A DNA stretch of 64,000 bases from Pomacea canaliculata (GCF_003073045.1 NC_037600.1:11458758-11522757), one strand, 5' to 3'. Numbered from the stretch's first letter, positions 34,409 to 47,837 are shown. Program-made: numbers and translations. The notes: a model not told the origin generated them from the letters alone.

Positions 34409-34800
34409 TCACTATCTAAGATTTACTTGTGACAAGAGGTTGGGGTTTCAACAGCTGATCCCAGTATTTGTTGGCGATGAAGTAAACAGTAAACACATGT
34501 TGTCAGTCAAACATCTGTCATGTTTTAATCCCTGCTAAATCCGCCTTCTGTTGTAAGCTTAATGGAAAATTAATTAAATACAATCCTCAGCTCGGCGTGT
34601 TCCAAAGATTCGCAAGGTACAGACTTGCAAAGAAACGTATTGTCTCCCGTGGATGGAAAGGTGCAGCTTTGCCATTGGCTGGCACACCAGTGACGCAAGC
34701 ATCCCACACTGACACGTCACCCGATGTCAATCAATCAATCAGTTGGACTATTTCTGTGACTGATAGAAGCTGCAAGCTGAACGACTGTAAAGTGTGAAGT
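32515..34800 (+). repeat. Diverged copy 2 of the SLCO upstream region
   Basis: Blocks at about 32566-32880 and 34607-34720 match the region upstream of the SLCO gene in the same order and orientation. The second block holds TTTGCCATTGGCTGG. No SLCO coding exon follows before the RING gene at 36553. It may be an orphan promoter left by deletion of a tandem paralogue. Confidence 0.55.
34364..34407 (+). repeat. (AAT)n microsatellite
   Basis: About fourteen units of ATA/TAA. Confidence 0.95.
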
Positions 34801-36546
34801 TCTCGATGATCGTAATCCTTGTTTATTGTTTGTTGTTTATTATATAAAAACTATCGAATCAGACCGTCATACAGCAGAAGCAGCAAACTGAAGAGAATGT
34901 CCAGCCATGTCCCCAGCGCTCGCATTGTTTGTGTGATTTAATGAAACAGATGAGGAAGTTTTTTTTCTGTGACGATGCGATTCTCTCTCTCTCTCTGTCT
35001 CTCTTACACGCACAGCGCGAGAGACAACTGCTTGATGTGTATATGGTCCTACGCGATGTAGTCATACAGGGGAGGCGACTAAGAGTAGGTACGATAAGAA
35101 CAGTTGACAGACAAGACTTCTCCCTGTCTACCCCACTGTCTGACCTACCCGGAGAAGGCTGCGTGCGGAGAAGACTGCAGTTTGTGTCCGGGGTTTGTTT
35201 CCTTCCGCACATCCCTCCTCCATAGTGTAGTCCGGAACTGGAAAGTCATCCTAGTCAGGTCACACCGTCTACAACAGACTTTACAATGAACCAATGTCTT
35301 CAGTGGACCCCAAGGACGGTAATAGGCGAAGAATTTGATTAAATAGAACATGCGACGAGTAAGATCCAAACATTTCATGAAAATTCTCCTTGATAACTTT
35401 CTCCTCTTCCCTGAAACAAAATAGAAACGATGATTCACTATTTCTATAATTTCTGTTTCCATATGGCACGGTCTTAGTGTTTGGCCAGGTAAAAAAAAAT
35501 TAGTTGTGCTGAATTGTTTACAAATTTGTGACAAAAAAGGCAATATTAAACTAGCGATTTCAATCCAAATATCATTAATTTGTGCACTAACTTCATTATG
35601 AACCCATATGCCTGGTTTCCAGGAAACTTTTCAGTTTTAAATTCAATAGCTCTATGACTCAAGTCCGGTGTTTCGGCAGGACTTGACGTTAATGTCGAAA
35701 ACTGAATAACGTCCGTATTGGCCGTTACGTTCGTCCTGACCTCCAGGTCATGTTAACACAGACAAATATGTGATATGATCTCGTGGTCAGTGGTTTAAAA
35801 TAGAAACATCTAGACTGAAACTGGACTACATTGCAAATGTTTTGGAAACAAATAAACACAAATTTTTTAACGATTCCAAATTTTACAAATATGTCAAGTT
35901 AATGTATGAAAATGTAACGGGAAGTTTGTTTAAAGAGAATTTCAGGATACTTTAAAACTGTCGTTCGTACTTGACAGCATCACGTGATGCGGACATCTGT
36001 CTCATCGTATTCGGGACATCCTTGGCGTTTGTGGCAGGACGATTTTTTGACTAGAGTTTTTGTTTCCATCGAAAAGGCGAGAACTTTCTACCGTGGTGTT
36101 ACTTCGTCTAACCTGAAGGAAATTGTAAGTCATAAAAATAATTGAGTATGTACTGACAGGCTCATAATAATCGTGTACTATAAACAACTGTTGTGACGAG
36201 AACATAGCGTTGTCAAGATAGTTACGTGTTCAAAAGTACTAGTGCTAGCAGTTCAAAGTTCACCGACTACATGTTCCTTGCTGTGAAACTTAGCAAACCT
36301 TAGCCACTTATGATCTACTACTCAGTGTTACTCTTGTTATAATTACAGCAACATTTTTAAGAATCTAGACTTTCCGGGAAACTTGCCTTCCTTAAGGTGG
36401 GGATAAATATAAAAGTTGTGTGGTAGATGTCTTGATGATGTACTGAGCTCTTATTTTTCATTTATTTCCTCTGCTGTAGAGGACTACATCTACCTTATCT
36501 GTAAATATTCATGATTTCTTGACCAGTTTATGAACAAAATTTACAG
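34801..36546. other. Upstream region of RING-NHR gene A
   Basis: No supported coding exon. A CT-rich tract lies at 34981-35000. The segment ends with a good acceptor, CAAAATTTACAG at 36546, just ahead of the start codon, implying an untranslated exon somewhere in this region. Confidence 0.45.
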
Positions 36547-36552
36547 TTGAAG

Positions 36553-39410
36553 ATGGCGACCGCATCGAAGGAGGTAAACGAAATAAAATGTGGAGCGTGC
36601 AAGAAGGACTTCGCCGTCCCAAAGATTTTGTCCTGTGGTCATCTCATTTGTCGGAAGTGTGTCATCTCCTGCCTGGACCCGAGCAACGACGCCAGCTGTC
36701 CACTGTGTAGAAGTCCCATAGTAAAGGTACAGGACCAATCAGAGAAGGGACCCGCGGATGTTGCCGACGCCTTGCCAACAGAGTTTGTGATGGAGGCGCT
36801 GGTGGAGAGCGCGCACGTGCTGGCTAAAAATAGAATTTGCTGTGCGTGTGATGACATCACCGCCGATTATATCTGTATGCAGTGCCAGGACATGTTGTGT
36901 TCATCGTGCTACCAGATCCACAAGAAGCTGCCAGGGACATCCAGTCACGATGTGGAGAGTGTCAGCACTGTGACACCTGAACGTCTGGCTGCCAGCCGCC
37001 CTGCACTGTGTGCTGACCACGGCGACAAACACGCGGATTTCTTATGTCTCGACCACCATCTTGTCATATGCAAAGTTTGTAAATGTACAAAACACAAAGA
37101 ATGTTTCATAAAAGATTTTGACGATGAAATAGAGTCAGCGGAGAGCTCGCTAAACGACTTGATGAAGATCCTGGTACAGTCAGAGCGGAAACTGGAGCAG
37201 GCTATAGGGCAGCTGAGTTCGTGTCTACAGGAAGTCGATAGAAGCGAAGAAAAAGACGTATCACGGGTTGACGAAGTATGCAACCATCTTCAGATCCTGG
37301 TAGAGGAGTTTCGTAACAAACTGAAAGAAAAGACTCGATGTTCGCATTACGAGGTCAGAAAGTCGCTACGTTATCAGAAAGTAGCCCTCGAGAAACGTCT
37401 CGAGAAAGTGACGTCACACAAAGATATTGTGACGCGAGCCAGAGCAGTGGCGCCACGCCCTGCTCTCATGCACGCGGCCAAGGCTTTGATAGACAGGGTC
37501 AACAGTCTTGACCTCCTTGACGACAATGTAGATGTCGTGTCGGCCACTCCATCCACAAGTGCAACATACTGCGAGGACGTCGTGAGTCAGATTGAGGAAC
37601 AGCTCGATATGTCTGAGGTGCAGTATATCGTCTCTAACTGATAATTTGAATGTTCTCTGATTATTTTATAACTTAAAAAATAAACGAGACCTTTTTTCGT
37701 GATTATAATGTCATTAGAAATTTACATTTTATCAAATACAAAAGCACATACTTGTTTATCTTTAAACATGGGAGACATATTCGACAAGCAAAAGAAATGT
37801 AGCAATGAGAAATCTTATGTCATTCGATTCAAAATTAGTTTGTTTTTGTTTGTGACCTAGAGGGGGTGAGGTTCTAATTCTTCTGTTCGTTGATGATTCT
37901 GGTGCAGGAGGAGGGCTTTGTGTCCCAAGCCAGCGCTGGCAACAGCACCTTGTGGAGAAGTAATTCCACGAGAACAGAACACGGAGAAGAATACGGACTG
38001 TTCTTCTCGAAGGGAGGAGTTATAGCCTCCTACGGACATTTAAAGCCAAACATTTTATACCAGGTAATAATAACATAATGTTTATAGAACTATCACTCAT
38101 GATTTAAACAGTCTGCTGAATAAGAATCACTACATGTACGCATATGTAAAAATTACCTGTGTATATAAAAGACAGGGTAGAACGATTATAGATATGTTGA
38201 TACTTCAAGACGAAAAACACAGTAAAACTCATATGAAACGTATGATATTCAGCCTACATTTTCACAAAAAAAAACCGGAGATAAAAATAAAACTACCAGG
38301 AAAGTATATACGGAAATTTATAGCCGCTGATGTTATGTAAGTTACTGAGAAATGTACTAACAGAAAGGAGGAAATAATACTGACTGACATTCATCGATAA
38401 GAAATAATCTCTTATCAATAAATATAATTGTAATTAACGAAATAACTCTTTAAGTAAAAAAAAAAAAAAAAGAAGAAATGTCAGTCATCCTAAAGTATTT
38501 GTTCAATGATAAAGAGAAATTTGTTTGTCTGTTGTCCACAGCTACGGTTGGACGAGGTTGACAACAAAGGAAGAATATATTATGGAGTGACACAGTCACA
38601 TCCCTTCATACGAGACTTAAGAAAGGTAAAGGTATGTGAACTCTTGTACATCATAATCCTACAGTTATTCCTAAAGAAGTCAAATAAAAAAGTCATTCTA
38701 TTTTGTCTCCATGTTGTACACATTTAACAAACTAACTACAAAATTATTTATTTTGAGGATGTAAACATTTCTGTAATGCAAATTGGAGGCAGCAGACAGT
38801 CAAAGATTTTTCTGCTAAACTATACTTTAGTTTCACTGTTTATAAATGGTATTTTCTTACTTCAGTTAATCTACTTTTCATGTCCTAAAAATAGGTTTAA
38901 ATGATTTGCAGGACGTGAGACTTCACGAGTGGCAAGAGCTGTATACAGAAGGGAGTGTGGCTGGGTTGATGCTCACCTCTAAGAATAATTTACAATTTTA
39001 CTTGAATGGCGGAGTGATAGGCACCGAGGCGGTTGTGTCTACAGAGAGCTATGTTGTGTTCAAACTACATTCCCGCATGAAGGTATGCCATGTGTCTGAC
39101 TGTAATTACAGGTGCAAAACTGAACAGTGCATCCACTCAAGGAGAGTTTATATTAAATACTATATGTTCATAAACTATAGTTCTTTATGTACAAACATAT
39201 ATGAAGCTGAAAATGTAGGACTATCGACAGTAACTAACAGCATGTGAGTAAAGACCTATTGCTCGTATTATTTACTTTTTGTTTCATGTAAAATAACTTA
39301 CTGTGCTACATGAATACCTTATGTGAGAAGAAATGTTTTGCTTAGGGTGTTCATTTCTTTCTGTGCAGGTGACGATACTTCCTGCGGTGAAAGGGATTGA
39401 GTATAAATGA
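36553..39410 (+). CDS. RING - two B-box - coiled coil - NHR protein, gene A (probable E3 ubiquitin ligase)
   Basis: Exon 1 (36553-about 37617) encodes MATASKEVNEIKCG, a C3HC4 RING (C13, C16, C28, H30, C33, C36, C49, C52), B-box 1 (about 96-136), B-box 2 (about 150-186) and a coiled coil to about 290. Exons 37908-38063, 38542-38625, 38912-39082 and 39369-39410 add a Neuralized-type NHR domain (EYGLFFSKGGVIAS, YYGVTQSHP, LQFYLNGG) and end VTILPAVKGIEYK. All are phase 0; the total is about 505 aa. The donor of exon 1 is uncertain: GAG followed by GTGCAG fits, but reading on gives a stop at 37641 and a short RING-coil form. The RING should recruit an E2 enzyme, and the NHR domain probably binds substrate. 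The middle NHR exon is short compared with gene B. Confidence 0.8.
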
Positions 39411-41540
39411 TACAGTATCAGCTTCAAGATACCCGGAACAGACAATTCGCATAAAAAGTTCAAAGTTTACAGTTTATAAGTGAAAAGAAAGTGTAAAGAT
39501 GATAAGTGTAAACGTTTCTATGTGCTAATTTAAAATCATTAGTAAGGTGTAGAAGCTCGTATTTTGCGGATGTTTCTTGATGAGTTGATTACCGAACAAT
39601 GGCTTGTAATTGGCATAGCTAAACCTTTGCTTAGTAATCAACTTAATCAAAATATGATACAAGCAGTAGACTGTATTGGCCAAGCTGTCCTGTTGGATCC
39701 ACAGCTACCAAGACCAGATCCTTTTCGATGGTCTGGAAGCAGCCTCCGATCGTCTCATCTGCTTTAAGTGTCCGAGTCGTAATACATTGTGATATTGGTT
39801 TCCCACAAGTTTATATTTTTATGTTAGTAGCAGATGAACAAAGTTTGTGGCCTGATTGTCCAAGTAGTGGTCGACACTAGGAATTGTAAATCTCCGGGAC
39901 ATTGCTGAAACTCTTGTCAAGTGTTCGACAGGAAGCTGCTGACTAACATCACAACGGATGTGCAATGTGTTTGGCTGCGAGCTTCAGGTCTGGACAGGAC
40001 ACTAGGCTAGTATCACAGGGTTTGGGTCAAGTTCACGAAGATAATTGCAGCCTGAAGAGCACTGTCAGTGTCTCACAATACTGAATATTCATTTCGTGGC
40101 TCATTTCTTACTTACAAGTATACACACGCTCCTTCACCTTCCCTACATATTCGCTGCTTGTGTATTTCTGTCCTACTGACTTTTCTGTTTCTCTGTCTCT
40201 CTTAGATCCTCGCAATTTCTGTTTTCTTTTCCTGTTCTTTGTTGGGATATGACTTACATCACATCACAAGGTCCATGTGGTCTCGCGCTGCAGTGACTGA
40301 GGAAAGTTAACTAAGATGGCTGCCTCACAGTTTTGACCGGTCTCTTACACAGGGTCACAGAGATATACAACACCCTACACAATCAGATGCATTGTAGTAC
40401 AACTTATGTCCATCCTGTCACGAGTTGATAGCAGAACAGTTTATGTACCAACACAAGTTAAAAGTATAATAGACGAAATGGAGCCTTTGTCACACTACAA
40501 AGTAGCGGCCCCTAGCAGCTTCGAAATAAACAGTATGTTATTAATCAATACAATTGCAACCCTTATTTAATAACTGTAAATACTTTTACAAAAAATTAAG
40601 TTAAAAATAGCAATGATTAGCTGGCATTATTTTGTGACTTTATAATTTTTCTGTTCTGATGTGCTTATTGTATTTAGTGTTTTGTGAGGTTAGATGATAA
40701 ACGGACAAACTACGTTTACTGCTAAAAAACTTTGTTTATCTCTAGCTTATGTGTGTGTGATGGCTAGTAGTAGAAACATTGTAATAAAAGATTTATTTTT
40801 GTTGCTTTAGATACAATCTAATAATGGTTTTGAAAACAAAATCTGTTGTTTTTTTTACTGAACCAATTCCTCATGTAGTTATTCTCTTTCTCTACCTTTT
40901 CCTTTCTCTCTTTAACTCACACACACACACCATTTTCTTCTCCACCAATTCCCACTGTAAGCAGGGCTAGTAGTCAAGTAGGGCGTGGTCTTCTTGGTGT
41001 TCGCGGTGACTGTTGTTGACTGAAGGAGGCTGGTTTCATTTCTTTTAATAGAATCTTTTTCTCTGTATGTTCGTTTGTAAGAATCTATTAATTACTATAC
41101 AGATGAAAATGTCGACAAGATATGTAATAATAGACTGTTTGATCACTGTAACAACTGAACAGTTGGCAACCACTCAAATCATTGTCAAGTGGTAGCCATG
41201 GTGACAACAGAGGGATTCGTTTTCTAAAGTCTGTCAAGCTGCCATGTGAGCATCATCTAGTAAATAAAAATCCATAAGTCCTTGAAATAAATCAAAGAGC
41301 GATTCCCAATCCTGTAACTTTGCCTTTAATTATATTCTGTGTAACAATAACTCAACATGGGTCAACGTTGATAGATATTTCAGTAAAGTACATAATTTTT
41401 GACAATTTTAACGAATGAAGTTAAACTTGCTTTTCTGTAATTAAGGAAGTGAACTGCACTAAAATATCTCCAAGGGAAATTTCCAGATGACTTGTTGTTT
41501 CTGAGGAAATATAAAACTGAACGATTTCGTATCTGATAAC
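39411..41540. other. Gene-free stretch
   Basis: Downstream flank of gene A. No coding homology; CT-rich and CA-rich runs lie around 40880-40930. Confidence 0.4.
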
Positions 41541-41925
41541 TGATTTTTGTTAATTTTTATTTCTTCAGTCCCTTGTTATAAGTACAATAACAGCAAATTT
41601 TTTTTCTGTTTCAGATTTGTAGTTTAATATGGAAACAGTAGTTCAAACAAAAAAATCCAGGTGTTAGATGATATGAACGTGTGTGTTATGAAAGCAGATG
41701 CCACTGAACATGGCGCAGGTGTAAAAAAACATCCAGTCGTATTGAGAAACTGGTGGAGGATTCTCGAAAATCATTGACAAAACTAATACTTGATTCCAGT
41801 TCAAAAGTCATAAATTCCTTATTAGACGTTGGAGAGCTCGACGAACGTCTCGGAAAAAGTAACGTCACACAAAAACATTGTGACGTGAGGCCGAGCAGTG
41901 GTAGCACTTGATAATTGAAAGTTAA
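41541..41925 (+). pseudogene. RING-NHR family pseudogene stub 1 (coiled-coil end only)
   Basis: The segment matches 50330-51190 at both ends but lacks the RING and B-box region. Recognisable pieces are GCAGATGCCACTGAACA and, near 41830-41890, the coding of EKVTSHKNIVT, a family hallmark found in genes A and B (KVTSHKDIVTRARA). Stops and shifts interrupt it. It is the more deleted of the two stubs. Confidence 0.7.
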
Positions 41926-41929
41926 CTAA

Positions 41930-43300
41930 TATTTATAATTTCAAAATTATACAGCTAATCCAAAAGAATATAGAAAATGCAAACCTAACATGACTATGAT
42001 TATTTTTTTTTTTTAAAATGTATCATGTAAAGAAAACTAAAAAATATTTATTTCTGGTTTTGGACATTGCTTGTTTATACATCTACTTTGTTACATTTTC
42101 AACTTACTCAATTTGATAGCAAACATATGCATATTCTGTGGTGTAAGAAGGTACATAGCAAAAGCACATTCGTAAGAGAAATTCTTTTGTTAGAAAACTT
42201 TATTGTCTCGTAAAGCACTGAAGTCATGCAGAACCATGATAAATTCTAAATGTAACGAGTATGTATTAAAATATTATAATATTAAAAAAATATTATTGGA
42301 GAAAATAATTAATGATGCCTTCGCCATCAATTTGCGCACAAAAATCCAAATCTTTAGATTAGGCATATATTCATATATTGGAAAAAAGAAAAAAATAGGC
42401 TCACAAATTTGTTGAGTAATTGGATCCAGAATGCTTCGACATGAGCATGTGAACTTATAGTATGAGGAAACAGTTATTCTTTATGAGTATTTACGTTTTT
42501 TTCTTATAAGAATAACAATAAAAATGTAACACATAAACAAAAAATAATAAATAAGTTTATGTTTTTTGTAAGCGTTTTGCATAAAACAAAATTGTCTCTG
42601 TAGTCCTCCTCAGTCTCATAAATATTATCGTTGTTGTTATTTTCATAAGATTCATGTCTTCCTAGATGTGTCAAGGGCTGTCACCTGCACAATAACGAAG
42701 AGATTAAGTGGCAGGTGTGTGCTAATATGTAAATCTCCTAAAAACAGTTAAGCTTTAGATAAGTTATTTGTTTAGTATGTCATCCATTACCACTAATACG
42801 ATTACAAAATCTTCGGCTTATGAGTATACTCCTACTTATAGTAACGAGCAGCAACAGGTTTATGAGGGAAAATTAATCTTAAAAAATAACTTTTTTGGTA
42901 AAAGCCTGTCGTCATCTGTATTGTAATGCTATTTTTTGTTATAATTATTATTAATTATTTTTTATGAATAAACTACAAATCTCTGAACATTAAGCGCGAA
43001 TGTCCGTTAGAGTCTCTGGAGACACCACAAACTCCACCTATAGACTAACATGTATCAAAGAACACTTACCTGAATGTCATCAAGATAAAAGACGGCAAAG
43101 CAGGGCCAAGGGACATCTTGAGCTGCCACACCCTTGTCGTGTCCGTCGACATAAAGGTGAAGGTTTTTGATAAGTCCACCAGCACTCCGACACGACTTCC
43201 AACGGTGATAGAATTTAGCGCATTGCCGATATCAGACTCAAACTGTGAAAAAGTAGAGACACATGCTTGTTATGCCTTATAAAATATGCCTAAGCTTTTT
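41930..43300. repeat. Tail-to-tail duplicated unit, copy 1
   Basis: The flank of stub 1 through the last two exons of gene B matches the flank of stub 2 through gene D (51190-52560). An example is TTCCTAGATGTGTCAAGGGC at 42660 against TTCCTAGATGTGTTAAGGGC at 51886. It includes non-coding DNA, so the duplication is genomic rather than processed. Confidence 0.8.
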
Positions 43301-44961
43301 ACACAGTTAATTTGCAAAGATATACATCACATGATTGTGAAACTTCTAATGGTATAAAATTGTTCAAACGAATTGATGATTCGCATTGTTGGATGATGAT
43401 GATGATAAGCATAACTATGTAGTTATATTTTTGTTTTAATTTTTTAAATAAACTTTTTAAAGACAAAAATTTTAAAGTCATGTTTGTACTTTAAGCACTT
43501 CACCTGAGCTACCGTGACATTTAGATAATGGTTTAGATACAGAAAGAAGGACGTTATCACCACGGTCTTCGAATGGTCTACGTGCTTTCGCCTAAATGAA
43601 GTAAGACTTTTGGGTAATATTATTGTATAAATATTTTAGGTGCGAGTATTGTATAAATACTTGTGTAAGTAATGTGCGATCATAGTTAAAATGTAACTTT
43701 ATACTAATTTCTGCTGAGAATGTTGAGACAGGAGAACTGTTTAAAAAAGGAAGTAATTATATCAAGAGAGATGGATAAATTGATATTCGATCATGGAAGA
43801 AACACAGGCATTTATGTGTCAAGTAAGAAGTACATGTTTACCATGTGGAGCAGGATTATGACGCGACTTTTTTTTTAAATGAAAGAGTTTATGAGTGTGG
43901 TTCTATTATTCGAAGACTAGTGCAGCAAGGTAACTAAGATGTCTGCTAACTGGTCCAGTAATTGCATCCAAGTGCGATAATACTTCCTGTTGATATCTCC
44001 TCCGGGGTACCGTCAATTCTATTCAAATCTGGGACTTCCTGTTGCTTACCATGTTTTATATGTATATATAGCGCTTTTGGTACTCAAGCACAGAATACTT
44101 TGCGAGTCCGAGTGTGTGGGTGTGTTGTGTGTGCTTTCGGAGTGAAATGCTTCATGAGACTCGTTATAAAAGCAAAGAAAGAGCAACTGTATACACAGCT
44201 TAGTCACCTTTCTGTTTGGTCCCCAGGAGTCTCTACTTGCTGCCGTTAAGCTACAGATACGAAAGAGGTTGGGTCATGTCATCCAGTATAAAACCTTTTT
44301 CCTCAAAAACGGGAAAAAATTATCCAGATTTGGAGTAAATCAACATTTTAGAAAGCAAAGTGCACCATGCTCGTGTCTTAGAAATGTTGATCTTAAAAAT
44401 CATTTAAAAGTAAATAATATTTAACCTTAATAGTAACACAAAACCACAATATCTGCTCACGGCGGTAACTATGGAAACTCACCCAAACACCCTTGCAGTA
44501 GACTTCTCCATTCCCAATAATGATGGAGTCTTTCACGTCAAATAACCCTTTCTTGAAATTGTACTGTGCTGGAGAGATTCCCGTGACACCAGCGTATAAA
44601 CAATATCCTTGAACTGTCTCGTCTATTCTGACCTATGTAAACATCAGAACAGCAAGTTAAAGTAAACTTAACCACAATCTCTAAGATCATATTATTTACA
44701 GGGTAAGTATAGCCAGCAGCAGGAGTTGAACAACAAGCATGGAAGTAGAGATCAAGGACTGGTCACGGTTGATATTTTTACAGGCTGACTCGCAGTTATG
44801 TACAAATACACACTTTTATGTAAGACATCTGTTCCTTCTACTGAGAAAGGTATCACTTCCCTAGCTACCTCCATCACCACAACAGCTTCAAACCCTTGAC
44901 TACTACCACCACTACCGACACCACTACTCCCACCAAAGCGAGTCACTTACACCAAAAACCT

Positions 44962-44992
<31 letters not shown>

Positions 44993-47525
44993 TTACTTCA
45001 TACAAGATGTTCACAGCCATAGCGTCACGTGACAAAACCATCCCGTTGCCGCTAAAGCTTCTACAAGTTCTCCTCGCGGTTTTTTGGCCGTTCATCAGAA
45101 CTATATGTCTTCCGCAGTTTTCGTGGAACACTAGGACTGGTGCCTGTGTAGATATCTGTAAAAAAAATATCCGCATGTTCATAAAAAGGTGTATAATAAA
45201 TACTGTAATGTTGCAGCTGATACATTTTCCAGCACTTGGGATAAAAAAATCGTTTTCGCTATCATTACTACCAGGATATCTTTATCAAAATTCACTTTTA
45301 ATGAATGTAATAATAAGCGATCCTTTTCTAAAGTTAATTCACAAGATTTCATCAGCTTTGCTACAGTGACTACTAACACGTCACAAAGTACCAGCTGTAA
45401 CAGAAGGAACATAGCCGGTTTAGCTTTATTAATCTTCCTGATAGAGTAGGTCAAATTATTTATCCGTTGTCTTCCTTTCAATTGCAAATTAATTATAAGG
45501 AGCAGTTTTTAAATTTTTTTTATTTGACTTGTTAAATCCTGATTTTGTGTGTTATCCATCTACTAGATGTTCTTCCTCATCAGTGAAACATGCAAGGTAC
45601 TGAAGTATTTTATTGAAAAATCCAACGAATCTAAACATCTCTTTGTCTTGCTGTACTTAATCCCGTGAAACCATAAAATATGCCTTTTGAATATTATCAG
45701 AGTCGTGTAATTTCGAGCACGCCAAATAAAAAAACGGAATTAACATTTCGTAGATTTAATAAAATCCCTTAATGGATTAAAACATTTTAGGATACTAACC
45801 CTATAGTAAGATGATCAAAATTTAATTCTCAAGCTGTAAAAACACTTTATTAAAATGTCTAACAAATCGTGACATCACTTTCTCTACTTGAACTTTGACC
45901 TACACATTAAATGTTCAAGCTTTCCATCCTGTTATTTCGAAAATGACCTTAATTTACTGCAACATTTAGAAACATTTAGAATCATATAGGCATTGGGTAA
46001 TATGATATAAAAAGGACTCTCTTTTAACTTCAGACCCTCTATAAATGTCAGGTGCAAGAAGTGTAGTTCTCTTCAAAAGCAGGATGAATCAAATACTATC
46101 ACTGACCAAACTCAAAAGAATATAAAAAACCAGCAGAATCAACTCCTTCAGAAAGAAAACAATCATTTTTTGCGCTATTGTTTGACGATAGGTAAAGGCT
46201 AGACACTAGCGTCCAGCGAAGGGCTTTTGCACACGCAAGAACAACACAGAGAAAAAATCAGAATAGACAGAGTAAGTGCTCGCGAAATAACATTAAGCGC
46301 AAAAAAAAAAATCTGGAAAATATGTTAAAAACACCTCAGAGCAGTTTACAAAGTAATAAAACAACATTTCAACGATACAGATGTGAAAAGCTTTTATAAT
46401 ATCATGCTGTACATGGAACAGAAAACAACTGCTTACTTCAACCTCAACGCGATGTAGCTCCATAGTCTGTAGCTCAGCCGTTATTCGTTTCACCACATCG
46501 TCACAATATTTCGTTATTTCTGGCGATGGATTCACACAAGGCTCTACTACCAGGTCATCACTGAGGTCAAGGCTGTTGACCCTGTCTGTCAGAGTCTGGG
46601 CTGCGTGTATCAGCGCGGGACGCGGTCTGACTGTTGTTGCTCGCGTCACGAGATGTTTGTGTGACGTCACTTTCCCTAAACGTTTGTCCAGCTCGCTTTT
46701 GACGTCACACAAGGATTTTTTGAACTTTGACACAGAATCACTAATCAGTTGTTTCAATTGTTTCCGACACTCCTCCACCATCTTATGAAGTCGGTCACAT
46801 GTCTTGTCCACCAGCGAAATGTTTTGCTCTTCAGTGACATCCGCTGTTTGCACGCGCGCATTTAGATTGTCTATCGCTTGCTTCAGGTTATTTCCCCCCT
46901 CAGTCAATTTCTCAGTTAATGAATTGAGCGATTTTTCCGCTAAATTCATTTCATTATCCAGATGTTTGATGTTTGGACATTCGTTGTGTTTGTTAGAAAA
47001 GCACGACCCACAGATAACAAGTCGGTGATCAGCGCAAAATAGTTCCACCTGTTTGTCGCCGTGGTCAGCACACAGTGCAGGGCGGCTGGCAGCCAGACGT
47101 TCAGGTGTCACAGTGCTGACACTCTCCACATCGTGACTGCGGGTCGCTACCATCTTCTTGTGTATCTTCATACACGATGGACACATCTTTTCTAAACACT
47201 CCATACAGATGTATTCAGCTGTGACGTCATCACATACTGTGCACATATTATCCCTCACCAGCATGCCAGCACTTTGTACTATCGCTTCCATCACAGAGTC
47301 TGTAGGCAGGGAATTGCAAACATCGGCTGCACTTGGAGATGAATTAATTTGATGCTCTACTATAGGACAGGTACACAGAGGACAACCAGCGTCTGATTTT
47401 GATTTTATCCAAGAAATGACACATTCTCGACACAGGAGATGACCACAGGGTAGAATCTTTGGTGTGGTGAAGTCATTCGTGCACACGGCACACTCTCTGT
47501 CATGTTGTTGCAATAATGTCGCCAT
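42652..47525 (-). CDS. RING - two B-box - coiled coil - NHR protein, gene B, five exons, one frameshift
   Basis: Exon 1 (47525 to 46437) encodes MATLLQQHDRECAVCTNDF with a C3HC4 RING, two B-boxes and a coiled coil ending KVTSHKHLVTRATTVRPRP. Then come 45143 to 44997 (VFHENCGRHIVLMNGQKTA, GNGMVLSRD), 44632 to 44483 (YAGVTGISPAQYNFKKG, IIIGNGEVYCKGVW), 43242 to 43070 (GSRVGVLVDLSK, then VPWPCFAVF in a shifted frame) and 42684 to 42652 (VTALDTSRKT, stop). All junctions are phase 0 and GT-AG. The three middle exons form a complete NHR domain. The fourth exon is 173 nt where its paralogue has 174: TCAAAAACC replaces TCAAAAGACC, shifting the frame. Without that it would be about 530 aa. It is either a young pseudogene, a truncated protein or a sequencing error. 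Confidence 0.8.
44966..44993 (+). repeat. (CAT)n microsatellite touching a splice donor
   Basis: About nine CAT units. On the minus strand the ATG repeats begin within the donor GTAAGATGATG of gene B exon 2 (exon end at 44997). Confidence 0.9.
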
Positions 47526-47837
47526 AACGAAAGATCAATCTAAACGAAAATATTAGAGTTTAGGAGATTTTTTTATCATTATCACTAAGAACAGATTCAA
47601 AGATAATTTTTGTATCCACATAAAAAACTTTTTCTCTTTTAATCCTTCACTTGTTGGTGTGTCATATTTGGGCAAAACTATTTTTGCTTCTGTTGATGAG
47701 CTACTGATCTCATTACGCAGTGCTTTTTATATTTCCCAGCTCTAGAACCATCTGATGTATTTACTGACGATGGAGTGGAATACCAAGTGATTGAAATAAT
47801 TTTTTTATTAAAGCTATCGTAACTTCCCTAAAACAAA

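Noticed and set aside
44896-45369. 157-codon plus-strand frame
   Set aside because: It overlaps the opposite strand of gene B exon 2 and a CAT microsatellite; it is a shadow.
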